Below the pieces are notes generated by a model. The model had not been told where the DNA came from and did not search any database. It was given only the letters and a program-made list of their open reading frames with translations. From CAWKKW01 sp963850345 (lineage in GTDB: Bacteria; Acidobacteriota; Terriglobia; Terriglobales; Acidobacteriaceae), in the NCBI GenBank assembly GCA_963850345.1, contig CAWKKW010000004.1:186001-250000 (forward strand): 64,000 nucleotides of DNA, in the 5' to 3' direction. Made by a program: the position numbers and the translations under genes. Below, piece after piece: positions 8,727 to 16,159 of this stretch; positions within the stretch are counted from its first letter, which is position 1, and each line of letters opens with the position of its first letter.

Positions 8727-8855
8727 ACTCGTAACAACGTCTGCTTCTAGTTGTAGAGAAAGCAACCCACTGGGCGGCTGCCCGCCTCGATGCTGTCGAT
8801 CGAGATTCAGTGGGCGTGAGGGGAAGGACTTCGCCCGGACTGCCTTGATCCGGGT

Positions 8856-9311
8856 CTAGCGAACTCTGCCGGTAGCAGTCTTGCGAGCCGGCTTGGTCTT
8901 CACCGGCAGATCATTGACGGGCGCCAGGCTTTCCTTGTGCTTCTTGTCTTCATGGGTTACCAGCAGAGCCTCGAGCTGTCGCAGCAGATCCTGCGTGTTC
9001 ATTGGCTTTACCAGCATCTCGTCCGCGCCCTCTTCGCGCCAGTCGCTGCCGGGCAGAGGAAAGGCCGTCAGCATGGCAACTGCGGGTTGATACGGAGCCT
9101 TCTTCGCGGCATGCACCACTTCCAGGCCAGCGTTATCGCTTTCCATGCGCATGTCGGTAATCACCATGTGGTAGCTGCTGCTCTTCAGCTTCGACTTCGC
9201 TTCGCGCGCCGACGCCGCCGTCTCCACTTCAAATCCATTAATTTCGAGAACCGCCTTCAGCGTGAGCAGAATGGCAAGTTCGTCGTCCACCAGCAGAATG
9301 CGCCGTTTCAT
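8856..9311 (-). CDS. Single-domain response regulator (CheY-like receiver)
   Basis: This is a 151-residue receiver domain without an output domain. The acidic pocket is Asp9/Asp10, the phosphoacceptor is Asp53 (VITDMRM), the switch Thr is in MLTAF, and the conserved Lys is in LVKPM. After the domain (about residue 122) there is a 30-residue basic tail (KTKPARKTATGRVR), perhaps for binding nucleic acid or a partner. No histidine kinase is adjacent, so the signal is unknown. Such stand-alone regulators act by protein-protein contact. Confidence 0.9.
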   Translation of the reverse strand: MKRRILLVDDELAILLTLKAVLEINGFEVETAASAREAKSKLKSSSYHMVITDMRMESDNAGLEVVHAAKKAPYQPAVAMLTAFPLPGSDWREEGADEMLVKPMNTQDLLRQLEALLVTHEDKKHKESLAPVNDLPVKTKPARKTATGRVR

Positions 9312-9672
9312 TCAGGAACTCTCCGTCGTTATCGATAAGTGTCTGCGAGACTCCGAGCCAGCTAGACCCGCTCTCGGCGCGTGAATTCACCTAGAGGGAT
9401 AGACTACCAAACGCCGCAGCATAGCACGACCGGCGTGTCCGCTGTTTTCCGGGCATTCCGCTTCCACCGGTGCCGTCGCTCTGCGGCAAATGACGAATCG
9501 CGCACGGTCCTGCTGCATCCCAACTATATCCAGCGGCGGGCTCGAGGCGAATCCAGCGCTTTCCGGCGGGAATTTCACCATTTCCTGGTAGCGGACTGGA
9601 CCGATTTCGTCGCAGGAGAAATGTTATACTCGGCCTGCAAGGGCTATCGCCCCTACGTCCCGGAGGACAACC
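9312..9672 (+). promoter_or_regulatory. infC upstream region with extended -10 promoter
   Basis: This 361-bp gap separates the divergent receiver gene and infC. No convincing gene is seen. Near its right end is an extended -10, TGTTATACT (9622-9630), with no good -35, about 43 bp before infC. The short predicted leader contains GGGC-tatc-GCCC just before the ribosome binding site. The remaining bases show no recognisable structure. Confidence 0.45.
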
Positions 9673-10284
9673 ATCGATAAGCGTTCAGCGAAGCAGTTTA
9701 TCCGCATCAACGAGAAGATTCGCGCGCGCGAAGTGCGCGTGATCGACGACGCCGGCGAACAACTCGGCATTCTCCCCCCATTCGAAGCTCTCAAGATTGC
9801 CCGCGAACGTGGCCTGGACCTGGTTGAGGTTTCTCCCAGCGCCGTCCCGCCCGTCTGCCGCATTCAGGACTACGGCAAATTCCTCTACGAAAAAGACAAG
9901 AGCGACCGCGCCGCGCGCAAGAAGCAGAAGATCATCGTCGTGAAGGAAGTCAAGTTCTCGGTCACCGTGGACGAACACGATTACCAGACCAAGAAAAACC
10001 AGGCGGTGCGCTTCCTGACAGAGGGCGACAAGGTCAAGGCTTCGCTGCGATTTAAAGGCCGCCAGATGGCCCATCGCGAGCTCGGCTACGCGATCATCAA
10101 CCGGCTGATTCAGGACATCGGCGACACCGGTACGGTGGAGTTCATGCCACGCATGGAAGGCACGACGCTGCACGCGATTCTCGCGCCAGGCAAGAAGGCG
10201 GAACCGGCCCGGCCCAAGCCGCCTGCCGCGCCCAAGCCACCGCAGCAGACCGCGCCTGGCCCTGTCGCACCTTCGCAGTCCTAA
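9673..10284 (+). CDS. infC: Translation initiation factor IF-3, ATC start
   Basis: IF3 binds the 30S subunit, proofreads the initiator tRNA and start codon, and prevents premature 50S joining. The conserved N-terminal segment FIRINEKIRAREVRVI is in frame upstream of the first ATG/GTG-type codon (GTG 9733), so that codon cannot be the start. A strong GGAGGA (9662-9667) precedes ATC at 9673 by about 6 nt in this frame. ATC start is therefore proposed, giving 203 residues, in line with the rare start codons of infC that allow IF3 to repress itself. N- and C-domains are complete. The last 30 residues are a Pro/Ala/Lys-rich extension. It is the first gene of infC-rpmI-rplT. Confidence 0.9.
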   Translation: MDKRSAKQFIRINEKIRAREVRVIDDAGEQLGILPPFEALKIARERGLDLVEVSPSAVPPVCRIQDYGKFLYEKDKSDRAARKKQKIIVVKEVKFSVTVDEHDYQTKKNQAVRFLTEGDKVKASLRFKGRQMAHRELGYAIINRLIQDIGDTGTVEFMPRMEGTTLHAILAPGKKAEPARPKPPAAPKPPQQTAPGPVAPSQS

Positions 10285-10362
10285 GACCCGCCCGCAGACC
10301 TCGAACCCGCCCCTTTGCCACCGCCTTAGCAGTTGCAGAGGCGGTTTCCCCAGTGGCAGGGC

Positions 10363-10446
10363 GTGGCACATGGCCGATTGGTGCCCCAGGCAGCTTTCAC
10401 CGCAGCACCAGGGTGATTGCCTGAAAGTGCCACACGCCCGTATACT
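10363..10446 (+). promoter_or_regulatory. Structured region and possible promoter upstream of rpmI
   Basis: The 201-bp gap between infC and rpmI contains nested inverted repeats: 10363-10369 with 10427-10433 (GTGGCAC/GTGCCAC), 10387-10392 with 10418-10423 (CAGGCA/TGCCTG), and 10397-10401 with 10412-10416 (TCACC/GGTGA). They nest in one consistent structure. The same stretch holds TTGCCT (10417-10422) and TATACT (10441-10446) with 18-nt spacing, a credible promoter. It could be an L20 autoregulatory target in the infC transcript, a second promoter for rpmI-rplT, or both. An additional 7-bp hairpin lies at 10320-10345. Confidence 0.5.
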
Positions 10447-10485
10447 GGGTGATGTTGCACATACGGAAAATTCAGTAGGACAACC

Positions 10486-10683
10486 ATGCCTAAACTTAAG
10501 ACTCATAGTGGCGCCGCCAAGCGATTCAAGAAGACTGGAACCGGCAAGTTCGTGCGCGGCCAGAGCAAGATGCGCCACATCCTCACGTCGAAGGAGACCA
10601 AGACCAAGCGCAAGTTAGCACACAGCACTTTGGTCTCGGACGCCGACCACGCGAAGGTAGCCCGCATGCTTCCCTACGCCTGA
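10486..10683 (+). CDS. rpmI: Large ribosomal subunit protein bL35
   Basis: This is a 65-residue, strongly basic 50S subunit protein with the family N-terminus MPKLKTHSGAAKRFK and the usual KMRHIL segment. It lies in the conserved order infC-rpmI-rplT. The start at ATG 10486 follows a weak purine stretch (AGGA, about 5-7 nt upstream). Length is normal for the family. Confidence 0.96.
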   Translation: MPKLKTHSGAAKRFKKTGTGKFVRGQSKMRHILTSKETKTKRKLAHSTLVSDADHAKVARMLPYA

Positions 10684-10861
10684 TCAACCGCAAGGTTTGG
10701 GCCGCGGTAGAGCGTTCCGCAACGGCCCCCGGTTGTCCTCTTTTCGAGACACCGAGAGATTCAGGCTTGTCAGCGAGTGAAGAGGTTTATCGTGCGGGTT
10801 TCTCAACCAGCACCTCCTGCCTCCAGCCGCTTCAACGAAACACGCAAAGGAGAAATCAACC

Positions 10862-11233
10862 GTGCCACGCGTAAAACGTAGTCATAAGCGCACCGACCGA
10901 CGCAAAAAGATTCTCAAGCGGGCGAGTGGATACTTCCTCACCAAGTCCAAGCTCTACCAGGCGGCGCAGGAAGCCGTCGAGCGCGGACTGAAGTTTGCCT
11001 ACATCGGACGCCGCCAGAAAAAGCGCCAGTTCCGCTCTCTCTGGATCGTTCGTATCAGCGCCGCCGCCAAGCTCAACGGCACCAGCTACTCGCGACTCAT
11101 TCACGGCCTCAAGACGGCCGGGGTGGAACTCGACCGCAAGATGCTGGCCGACATTGCCGTACACGATGCCGCGGGCTTCAGCGCACTCGTGGCACAGTCA
11201 AACACCGCTCTGGGTGTGAACAGCAACGCCTGA
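10862..11233 (+). CDS. rplT: Large ribosomal subunit protein bL20
   Basis: This is a 123-residue basic protein that binds 23S rRNA early in 50S assembly and, in several bacteria, represses its own operon. The start is GTG at 10862, with AAGGAG about 10 nt upstream and the typical beginning PRVKRSHKRTDRRKK. Conserved segments SRLIHGLK and LDRKMLADIA are present. The C-terminus has a short extra stretch (ALVAQSNTALGVNSNA). It is separated from rpmI by 178 bp with no clear terminator. Confidence 0.96.
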   Translation: MPRVKRSHKRTDRRKKILKRASGYFLTKSKLYQAAQEAVERGLKFAYIGRRQKKRQFRSLWIVRISAAAKLNGTSYSRLIHGLKTAGVELDRKMLADIAVHDAAGFSALVAQSNTALGVNSNA

Positions 11234-11389
11234 TCAAAGTGCGGAGTTCAAGCGAATGGCGCGGCTTCGGTCGTGCCATTTTCGTTTTGGCCCTCATATC
11301 CTGTCTGCGGCTCGCCGGCTGAATGGCACACTTGCCACGCGAAGCTATGCCCATGTCGGCCAGTCATCTGGTTTATCCTCAAAGAGATC

Positions 11390-12490
11390 ATGTCGCAAGA
11401 ACCGATTCCACAATTGAGCGGCTACAGTGAAGCCGTGCTCGACGATGCCTTCGGCCGATTGGCGGCCGAGGTTGAAAGCTCGGCCCAGCCTCTGGAATCC
11501 CCTGAGGCCATCGACGGCTTCCGGCTAAGCTGGCTCGGCCGCAAGCAGGGTCGCCTGAAATTGGTGAGTGACGCGTGGTTGAAATCGGCCCCGCCCGACG
11601 CGAAGCGCCAGATCGGCCAACGATTCAACCGCCTCAAGGAACTCATCGAGCAGCGGCTGGAACATGCGGGTACTCCGCAGGCCGCGGTCTCGTCCGCCGA
11701 GACCATCGACATCACGCTGCCCGGAACACGCCGCATTCTCGGTGCGGAACATCCTCTGATCAAGACGATGAATGAGATCGTCTCCGTGTTTCAGGCGATT
11801 GGCTATTCGGTCGGCGTCGGCCCTGAAGTCGAGACCGATTACTACAACTTCGAATCGCTCAACTTTCCTCCCAACCATCCGGCCCGGGATACGCAGGACA
11901 CCCTGGTGGTCGCACAACAGGAGCGGAAGCCTCTGCGCGATCGCCTGCTGATGCGGACGCATACATCGCCGGTCCAGATCCGCACCATGGAATTGCAACC
12001 GCCACCGGTACGACTCGTGATCCCCGGTAAGGTTCACCGCAACGATGCCGCCGATGCGACACATTCGCCCATCTTCCACCAGGTAGAAGGCCTGTGTGTG
12101 GATACGAATATCTCGTTCAGTGACTTGAAGGGGACGCTCGATTACGCCATGAAGGCGTTCTTCGGTTCTTCAGTGAAGACGCGGTTCTTCCCATCCTTCT
12201 TTCCCTTCACCGAACCGAGCGCCGATGTGCAGATCAGTTGCATCTTCTGTGGCGGCAAGGGCTGCGCTAAGTGCAAGCATTCCGGATGGATTGAGTTACT
12301 CGGCTGTGGCATGGTCGATCCTGCAGTCTTCGGATTTGTGCAGCAGAAGCAGCCCGGCTACGACCCGAAGAAGATCAGCGGCTTCGCCTTCGGCATGGGC
12401 GTAGAACGGATCACGATGATGAAGTACGGCATCAGCGAGATCGGCCAGATGTACTCCGGAGACGTGCGGTTTCTGGATCAGTTCAGGTAG
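11390..12490 (+). CDS. pheS: Phenylalanine--tRNA ligase alpha subunit
   Basis: This is the 366-residue catalytic subunit of the alpha2beta2 PheRS. The N-terminal coiled-coil tRNA-binding arm (about 1-90) is followed by the class II core (HPLIKTMNEI onward), with motif 2 (RTHTSPVQIRTM) and motif 3 (GFAFGMGVERITMMKYGI). A cysteine cluster CIFCGGKGCAKC is present in the core, as in a subset of bacterial PheS proteins, and may bind zinc. ATG 11390 (MSQEPIPQ) is preferred to the longer frame from 11273. The partner gene pheT is not adjacent but separated by the four-helix-bundle cassette. Confidence 0.96.
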   Translation: MSQEPIPQLSGYSEAVLDDAFGRLAAEVESSAQPLESPEAIDGFRLSWLGRKQGRLKLVSDAWLKSAPPDAKRQIGQRFNRLKELIEQRLEHAGTPQAAVSSAETIDITLPGTRRILGAEHPLIKTMNEIVSVFQAIGYSVGVGPEVETDYYNFESLNFPPNHPARDTQDTLVVAQQERKPLRDRLLMRTHTSPVQIRTMELQPPPVRLVIPGKVHRNDAADATHSPIFHQVEGLCVDTNISFSDLKGTLDYAMKAFFGSSVKTRFFPSFFPFTEPSADVQISCIFCGGKGCAKCKHSGWIELLGCGMVDPAVFGFVQQKQPGYDPKKISGFAFGMGVERITMMKYGISEIGQMYSGDVRFLDQFR

Positions 12491-12621
12491 GGCAGCTAAC
12501 GAGCCGTCAGCTCAAAAGCGGTCGGCCTAGGGACGGTCAGCAATAAAACGGTCAGCGTAACGAATCAGCAGCCAGTTCAAGAGCAGTGGTTGACAAGGCA
12601 TTCAGCGATACAACGGTCAGC
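12489..12621 (+). repeat. 15-bp direct repeat array, core CGGTCAGC (upstream arm)
   Basis: Beginning within the pheS stop codon, units start at 12489, 12504, 12519, 12534 and 12549, exactly 15 bp apart. A shifted unit lies at about 12562, and two more lie at 12599 and 12614, again 15 bp apart. The core is CGGTCAGC (variants AGGGCAGC, CCGTCAGC, CGGTCGGC, CATTCAGC), followed by a 7-bp A-rich spacer such as AATAAAA. The array leads up to the four-helix-bundle gene. Its reverse complement forms the downstream array. Confidence 0.9.
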
Positions 12622-12637
12622 GAAAAGACAGGCACAG

Positions 12638-13015
12638 ATGAAGACCAGGCATTTCCGAGAACTGCTCGTTTGGCAGAAAGCTATGGATATCGCCCGAGAC
12701 ACGTATTCGACCACGCAATCCTTTCCCCGAGAAGAGGCCTTTGGACTGACCAGCCAGATGAGGCGGGCCGCAGTATCGGTGCCCAGTAACATCGCAGAAG
12801 GCCATGGCAGGATCTCGGATCGAACCTTTAGGGTTTTCCTTACACAGGCCCGCGGCTCGCTCTTCGAATTAGAGACCCAGCTAGAACTCGCTGCGGATCT
12901 TGGATATGTGAAGAAGGCTGCTGCCAAGACTCTGATCGGAAACTGTGAAGAAGTTGCTCGAATGCTGAACGGATTGATGAACGCTCTGGAGGAAAAGGAA
13001 GACTTGACTCGCTGA
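12638..13015 (+). CDS. Four-helix-bundle protein (23S rRNA intervening-sequence / bAvd-like)
   Basis: This is a 125-residue all-helical protein of the family first seen in 23S rRNA intervening sequences and related to the accessory protein of diversity-generating retroelements. Typical segments are ELLVWQKAMDIA, LTSQMRRAAVSVPSNIAEG, a middle ELETQLELA and a C-terminal basic/acidic helix. ATG 12638 matches the family start; an upstream frame extension encodes only the repeat array. Family members form pentameric barrels with a positively charged surface and may bind nucleic acid; the cellular role of stand-alone copies is not established. Its stop codon lies inside the first downstream repeat unit. 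The gene splits pheS from pheT and looks like an inserted cassette. Confidence 0.88.
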   Translation: MKTRHFRELLVWQKAMDIARDTYSTTQSFPREEAFGLTSQMRRAAVSVPSNIAEGHGRISDRTFRVFLTQARGSLFELETQLELAADLGYVKKAAAKTLIGNCEEVARMLNGLMNALEEKEDLTR

Positions 13016-13100
13016 CCGGACCTGCGCTCACCGCTTCTTTGCTGTCCGCAGTTTAGCTGACCGGTTCTGAGCTGCCCGCTCTTCCGCTGACTTACTATGA
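13011..13100 (+). repeat. 15-bp direct repeat array, core GCTGACCG (downstream arm)
   Basis: Six units start at 13011, 13026, 13041, 13056, 13071 and 13086, exactly 15 bp apart. Cores are GCTGACCG, GCTCACCG, GCTGTCCG, GCTGACCG, GCTGCCCG and GCTGACTT, followed by a pyrimidine-rich 7-bp spacer. The core is the reverse complement of the upstream array core. The array starts in the stop codon region of the four-helix-bundle gene, and its last unit contains the pheT start codon (ATG 13097). Confidence 0.92.
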
Positions 13101-15205
13101 AGATACTCACTACCTGGCTTCGCTCGTACTTATCGTCGCTGAAGGTCTCTGATCGCCAACTTGCCGATGACCTCACGCTGCGCGGGATCGCCGTCGAAGG
13201 CGTCTTCGATCTCGGCGCGAACGGCTCGCTGTTCGACATGGACATCACGACCAACCGCGTCGATGCGATGAACCACTACGGTATCGCACGGGAGGCGGCC
13301 GCCATCTACGGCGTCGACCTGCTTCCGCTCGATACATCGCTGCCCGCCGCCCGTCCCGCCGATCGCGCGTTCCCCGTACTCATCGAAGATCCGAACCTGT
13401 GTGGCCGCTTCACCGCGCGGGTGCTGCGGAACGTCAACATCCGTCCGTCTTCAGGCCTGGTCGCCGAACGCTTTCGTCTGCTCGACCAGAAACAGATCCT
13501 CAACGCCGTGGACGCAACCAACTTTGTCACGCAAGCGATGGGTCATCCCACGCACGCCTTCGATCTTGACAAGCTGGAAGGCGGCATCGTCGTGCGCCGC
13601 GCGCGCAAGGGTGAGAGACTCCGCACGCTCGACGGCGTGGAACGCACGCTCGATCCCGACGACCTGGTGGTGGCCGACGAAAAGAAGGCGCTGGCCATCG
13701 CCGGTGTGATGGGCGGCTGGGACACGATGATTACGCCCGACACGAAAAATGTGCTGGTCGAAGCCGCGTGGTTCGATCCCGCAAGCGTGCGCCGTAGTTC
13801 GCGCCGGCATCTGTTGCATACGGATGCGTCGCATCGCTTTGAGCGAGGCGCGGACTTCAATGCGGCGCCCGTTGCCAATGCGCTGGTCAGCCGCATCATT
13901 CTAGAAGCAGGCGGCGAGGTCGAGGGAGAGTTGATCGACGTGATCGTCTCCGCTGCACTCGAACGCACGGCCAGTCGTCCAGCCATTGACTTGCAGGCGA
14001 ATCAGGTGCGCCGCATTCTCGGCACCACCACGGATACAGATGGCATCACCGATGCAATCATCGAACAGGTGCTCAACGCGCTGGGCTGCGAGCTTAAGCC
14101 TAAATCCCAAGGCAGCTATGAAGTCCGCCTGCCGAGCTGGCGGCTCGACCTCGAGCGGGAGATCGACCTGATCGAAGAGGTCGCTCGCGTGTACGGCTAC
14201 AACCGGTTCGCCAACACGCTGCCTGCCTTCTCCGGCGCAGTCGTGCAACTGCGTTGGGCGGAGAAAGAGGCCGTCGTTCGCCGCAGTTTGCTTGCGCTCG
14301 GCTGGAACGAGGCGATTTCGAGCACGTTCTGTTCTGCAGCCGACGCGGCGCTGTTCGCTCCACAGCCGGCCACCGCTGTGCCTTTGGGCAATCCGCTCAA
14401 CGAAGAGGCCGGGATGCTGCGCCCTTCGCTGGTCCCCGGTATGTTGACGATGCTAGCGAACAACCTGAACCGCGACGTCGAAGATGCTGCATTGTTCGAG
14501 ATGGGGACCGTCTTCTCCGGGACCACCGATCGGGTAGACGAGCGTCCTTCGCTTGCTTTGGGAGCTACTGGAAATGTAGCGATCACCGGACCGTTGCAGT
14601 CGCCGCGGGTGCTCGACTTTTACGACTTCAAGGGCTCGGTCGAGGATCTGATTGGGAAGTTCGCCGCGAAAACGGTCTACTATGACGCATTTCCCGCTGC
14701 GACTGGTCTGTTGCCGGAGTGGCTGCACCCGGGCCGCGCCGCTCGCGCGGTGCTTGACGGTGCAACCGTGGGCTACTTCGGCCAACTGCATCCTGCCGAA
14801 GCGCAGCGGCGCAAGCTCAAGCAGGCTGTCTATGTCGGCGAACTGTATCTCTACCGACTCTACCCGCAGGCACTGCGGCGACCCGTCTCACGCGAACTCT
14901 CCCGCTACCAGGCGGTAAGCCGCGATTTTTCATTCGTGTTTCCAGAGGCGGTTCGCTGGCAGGCGATTGAAGATGCGATGCTCTCGTTGGCGATTCCCGA
15001 ACTGGTCCGCTTCCAGCCCAAGGAAATTCTGCGCGATGCCCAGGGCAAGGTTGCGCCAGTGGGTCACTACTCCGCGCTTCTGGGCACGGTGTTTCAGTCG
15101 AACGATCGGACCCTGCGCGAAGAAGAGTTGCAGCAATTCTCGCAACGGATTGTCGCTGCACTCGAATCGCTGGACGGACGCCTGCGTTCTGCAGTCGCCG
15201 TTTAG
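13097..15205 (+). CDS. pheT: Phenylalanine--tRNA ligase beta subunit, short form without OB-fold domain
   Basis: This is the 702-residue beta subunit of PheRS, responsible for tRNA binding and editing. The usual beta subunit is near 800 residues. Here the N-terminal B1 segment (LTLRGIAVEGVFDLG) runs directly into DMDITTNRVDAMNHYGIARE, so the EMAP/OB-fold tRNA-binding insertion of about 110 residues is absent. The B3/B4 editing region (AIAGVMGG, HRFERGADFN), B5, the class II-like core, and the C-terminal FDX-ACB anticodon-binding domain (SRYQAVSRDFSFVFPE) are intact. The start lies in the last unit of the repeat array. The missing domain may be a lineage trait rather than a lesion. Confidence 0.95.
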   Translation: MKILTTWLRSYLSSLKVSDRQLADDLTLRGIAVEGVFDLGANGSLFDMDITTNRVDAMNHYGIAREAAAIYGVDLLPLDTSLPAARPADRAFPVLIEDPNLCGRFTARVLRNVNIRPSSGLVAERFRLLDQKQILNAVDATNFVTQAMGHPTHAFDLDKLEGGIVVRRARKGERLRTLDGVERTLDPDDLVVADEKKALAIAGVMGGWDTMITPDTKNVLVEAAWFDPASVRRSSRRHLLHTDASHRFERGADFNAAPVANALVSRIILEAGGEVEGELIDVIVSAALERTASRPAIDLQANQVRRILGTTTDTDGITDAIIEQVLNALGCELKPKSQGSYEVRLPSWRLDLEREIDLIEEVARVYGYNRFANTLPAFSGAVVQLRWAEKEAVVRRSLLALGWNEAISSTFCSAADAALFAPQPATAVPLGNPLNEEAGMLRPSLVPGMLTMLANNLNRDVEDAALFEMGTVFSGTTDRVDERPSLALGATGNVAITGPLQSPRVLDFYDFKGSVEDLIGKFAAKTVYYDAFPAATGLLPEWLHPGRAARAVLDGATVGYFGQLHPAEAQRRKLKQAVYVGELYLYRLYPQALRRPVSRELSRYQAVSRDFSFVFPEAVRWQAIEDAMLSLAIPELVRFQPKEILRDAQGKVAPVGHYSALLGTVFQSNDRTLREEELQQFSQRIVAALESLDGRLRSAVAV

Positions 15206-15317
15206 CACAGCTCGCGGCGATCGCGGATTGCACCGAACGCGAATGCGGGAACACGCGCAGGCACTCTCTGGGCACGATCCCCACTGTTTTCGCGCTTTTC
15301 CTACGGCTTGATCGCGC

Positions 15318-15323
15318 TATACT
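15318..15323 (+). promoter_or_regulatory. Possible -10 element for the zapB-like/zapA operon
   Basis: TATACT lies 36 bp upstream of the coiled-coil gene start; no convincing -35 is seen at 16-18 nt. Confidence 0.3.
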
Positions 15324-15359
15324 TCGCGAAGAGAAAGCCCTTTCGCGATTGGAGTACCG

Positions 15360-15641
15360 ATGTCAACGCTGGCGTTTCAGGAATCAGAAATCCCCACCGG
15401 AGCCGATGACTTTTCCGCGCTGGAGCAAAAAGTTCTCAGGACTGTTGAACTGCTGAAGACGGAGCGCGACGCGCGCGCTGCCGCGGAACACAGGGCGAAC
15501 GAACTGCACAACAGCCTGGAAGCGCAGACCGCCGAATTGCTTCGAGTCGAATCTGAGCTGGAAGGCTTCAAGAAGGATCGGGATGTCGTGCGCCAGCGTG
15601 TCGAGCGCATGTTGAAGCAGTTGGATGAACTAAGCGCTTGA
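15360..15641 (+). CDS. Small coiled-coil protein, possible ZapB-like division factor
   Basis: This is a 93-residue acidic protein that is almost entirely predicted coiled coil from about residue 20 (heptads in LEQKVLRTVELLKTERDAR through RVERMLKQLDEL). There is no signal peptide or membrane segment. GGAG lies 6-7 nt before ATG 15360. It immediately precedes zapA with only a few bases between, and ZapB-type coiled coils bind ZapA, so a division-ring role is suggested by context and shape rather than direct sequence identity. Confidence 0.65.
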   Translation: MSTLAFQESEIPTGADDFSALEQKVLRTVELLKTERDARAAAEHRANELHNSLEAQTAELLRVESELEGFKKDRDVVRQRVERMLKQLDELSA

Positions 15642-15648
15642 GGTGTCG

Positions 15649-15999
15649 ATGAACGATACGCCGATGCAGCCGCCGCTGCCCGCAGGAGACACCGCAATCA
15701 GTGTCGACATTTACGACCAGACTTACCACCTGCGCGGCCAGGATCCTGCGTACATTCAGCGACTGGCCGATATCGTTGACGCGAAGATGCGTGCCGTGGC
15801 CTCGCATGGTAAGACGGTGGATTCTCTGCGCGTTGCTGTGCTGGCAGCGCTCAATATCGCCGACGAACTCGTAACGGCGCAGGACCAATCCCGCGCCGCC
15901 AACGGCACCCTAACTGCGGCACAAAGCATTCGCACGCGCGCACACTCGCTGGCGGGCCTGCTGGACTCTGTTCTCGCCGAAGACCGCCGCATCGGCTGA
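15649..15999 (+). CDS. zapA: Cell division protein ZapA
   Basis: This is a 116-residue FtsZ-binding protein that bundles Z-ring filaments. The N-terminal globular part (VDIYDQTYHLRGQDPAYIQRLADIVD) and the C-terminal helix (LNIADELVTAQDQ) fit ZapA. ATG 15649 follows GAGG by 5 nt; a GTG two codons upstream (15643) is an alternative. It is cotranscribed with the coiled-coil gene upstream. The downstream structured RNA matches the zapA-6S RNA neighbourhood known in other bacteria. Confidence 0.88.
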   Translation: MNDTPMQPPLPAGDTAISVDIYDQTYHLRGQDPAYIQRLADIVDAKMRAVASHGKTVDSLRVAVLAALNIADELVTAQDQSRAANGTLTAAQSIRTRAHSLAGLLDSVLAEDRRIG

Positions 16000-16159
16000 T
16001 GCTCGCTGCAAGCTGTCTGCCGTTCAGGCTGTCGGAGCAGCGTACGTTGTCGGCTCTTGACTGCAATAAAGTCAATCCCTGAAAAGCTGCTGTGACCCCA
16101 CCCATTTGATTTTGCCGGGCACCTTGCGAATCTGGCCCGCACCCGATAGCATCCAAATT

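Noticed and set aside
8766..8814. Inverted repeat CCCACTG/CAGTGGG between the zinc-ribbon and receiver genes
   Set aside because: The arms are 35 nt apart with no T tract; it could assist transcription ending of the convergent genes but is too weak to annotate as a terminator.
9381..9680. Possible 99-residue protein before infC
   Set aside because: It overlaps the infC promoter, ribosome binding site and start, has no ribosome binding site of its own, and its translation resembles no family.
12590..12637. Upstream start of the four-helix-bundle gene at 12590
   Set aside because: The extra 16 codons only translate the repeat array, whereas 12638 matches the family N-terminus.
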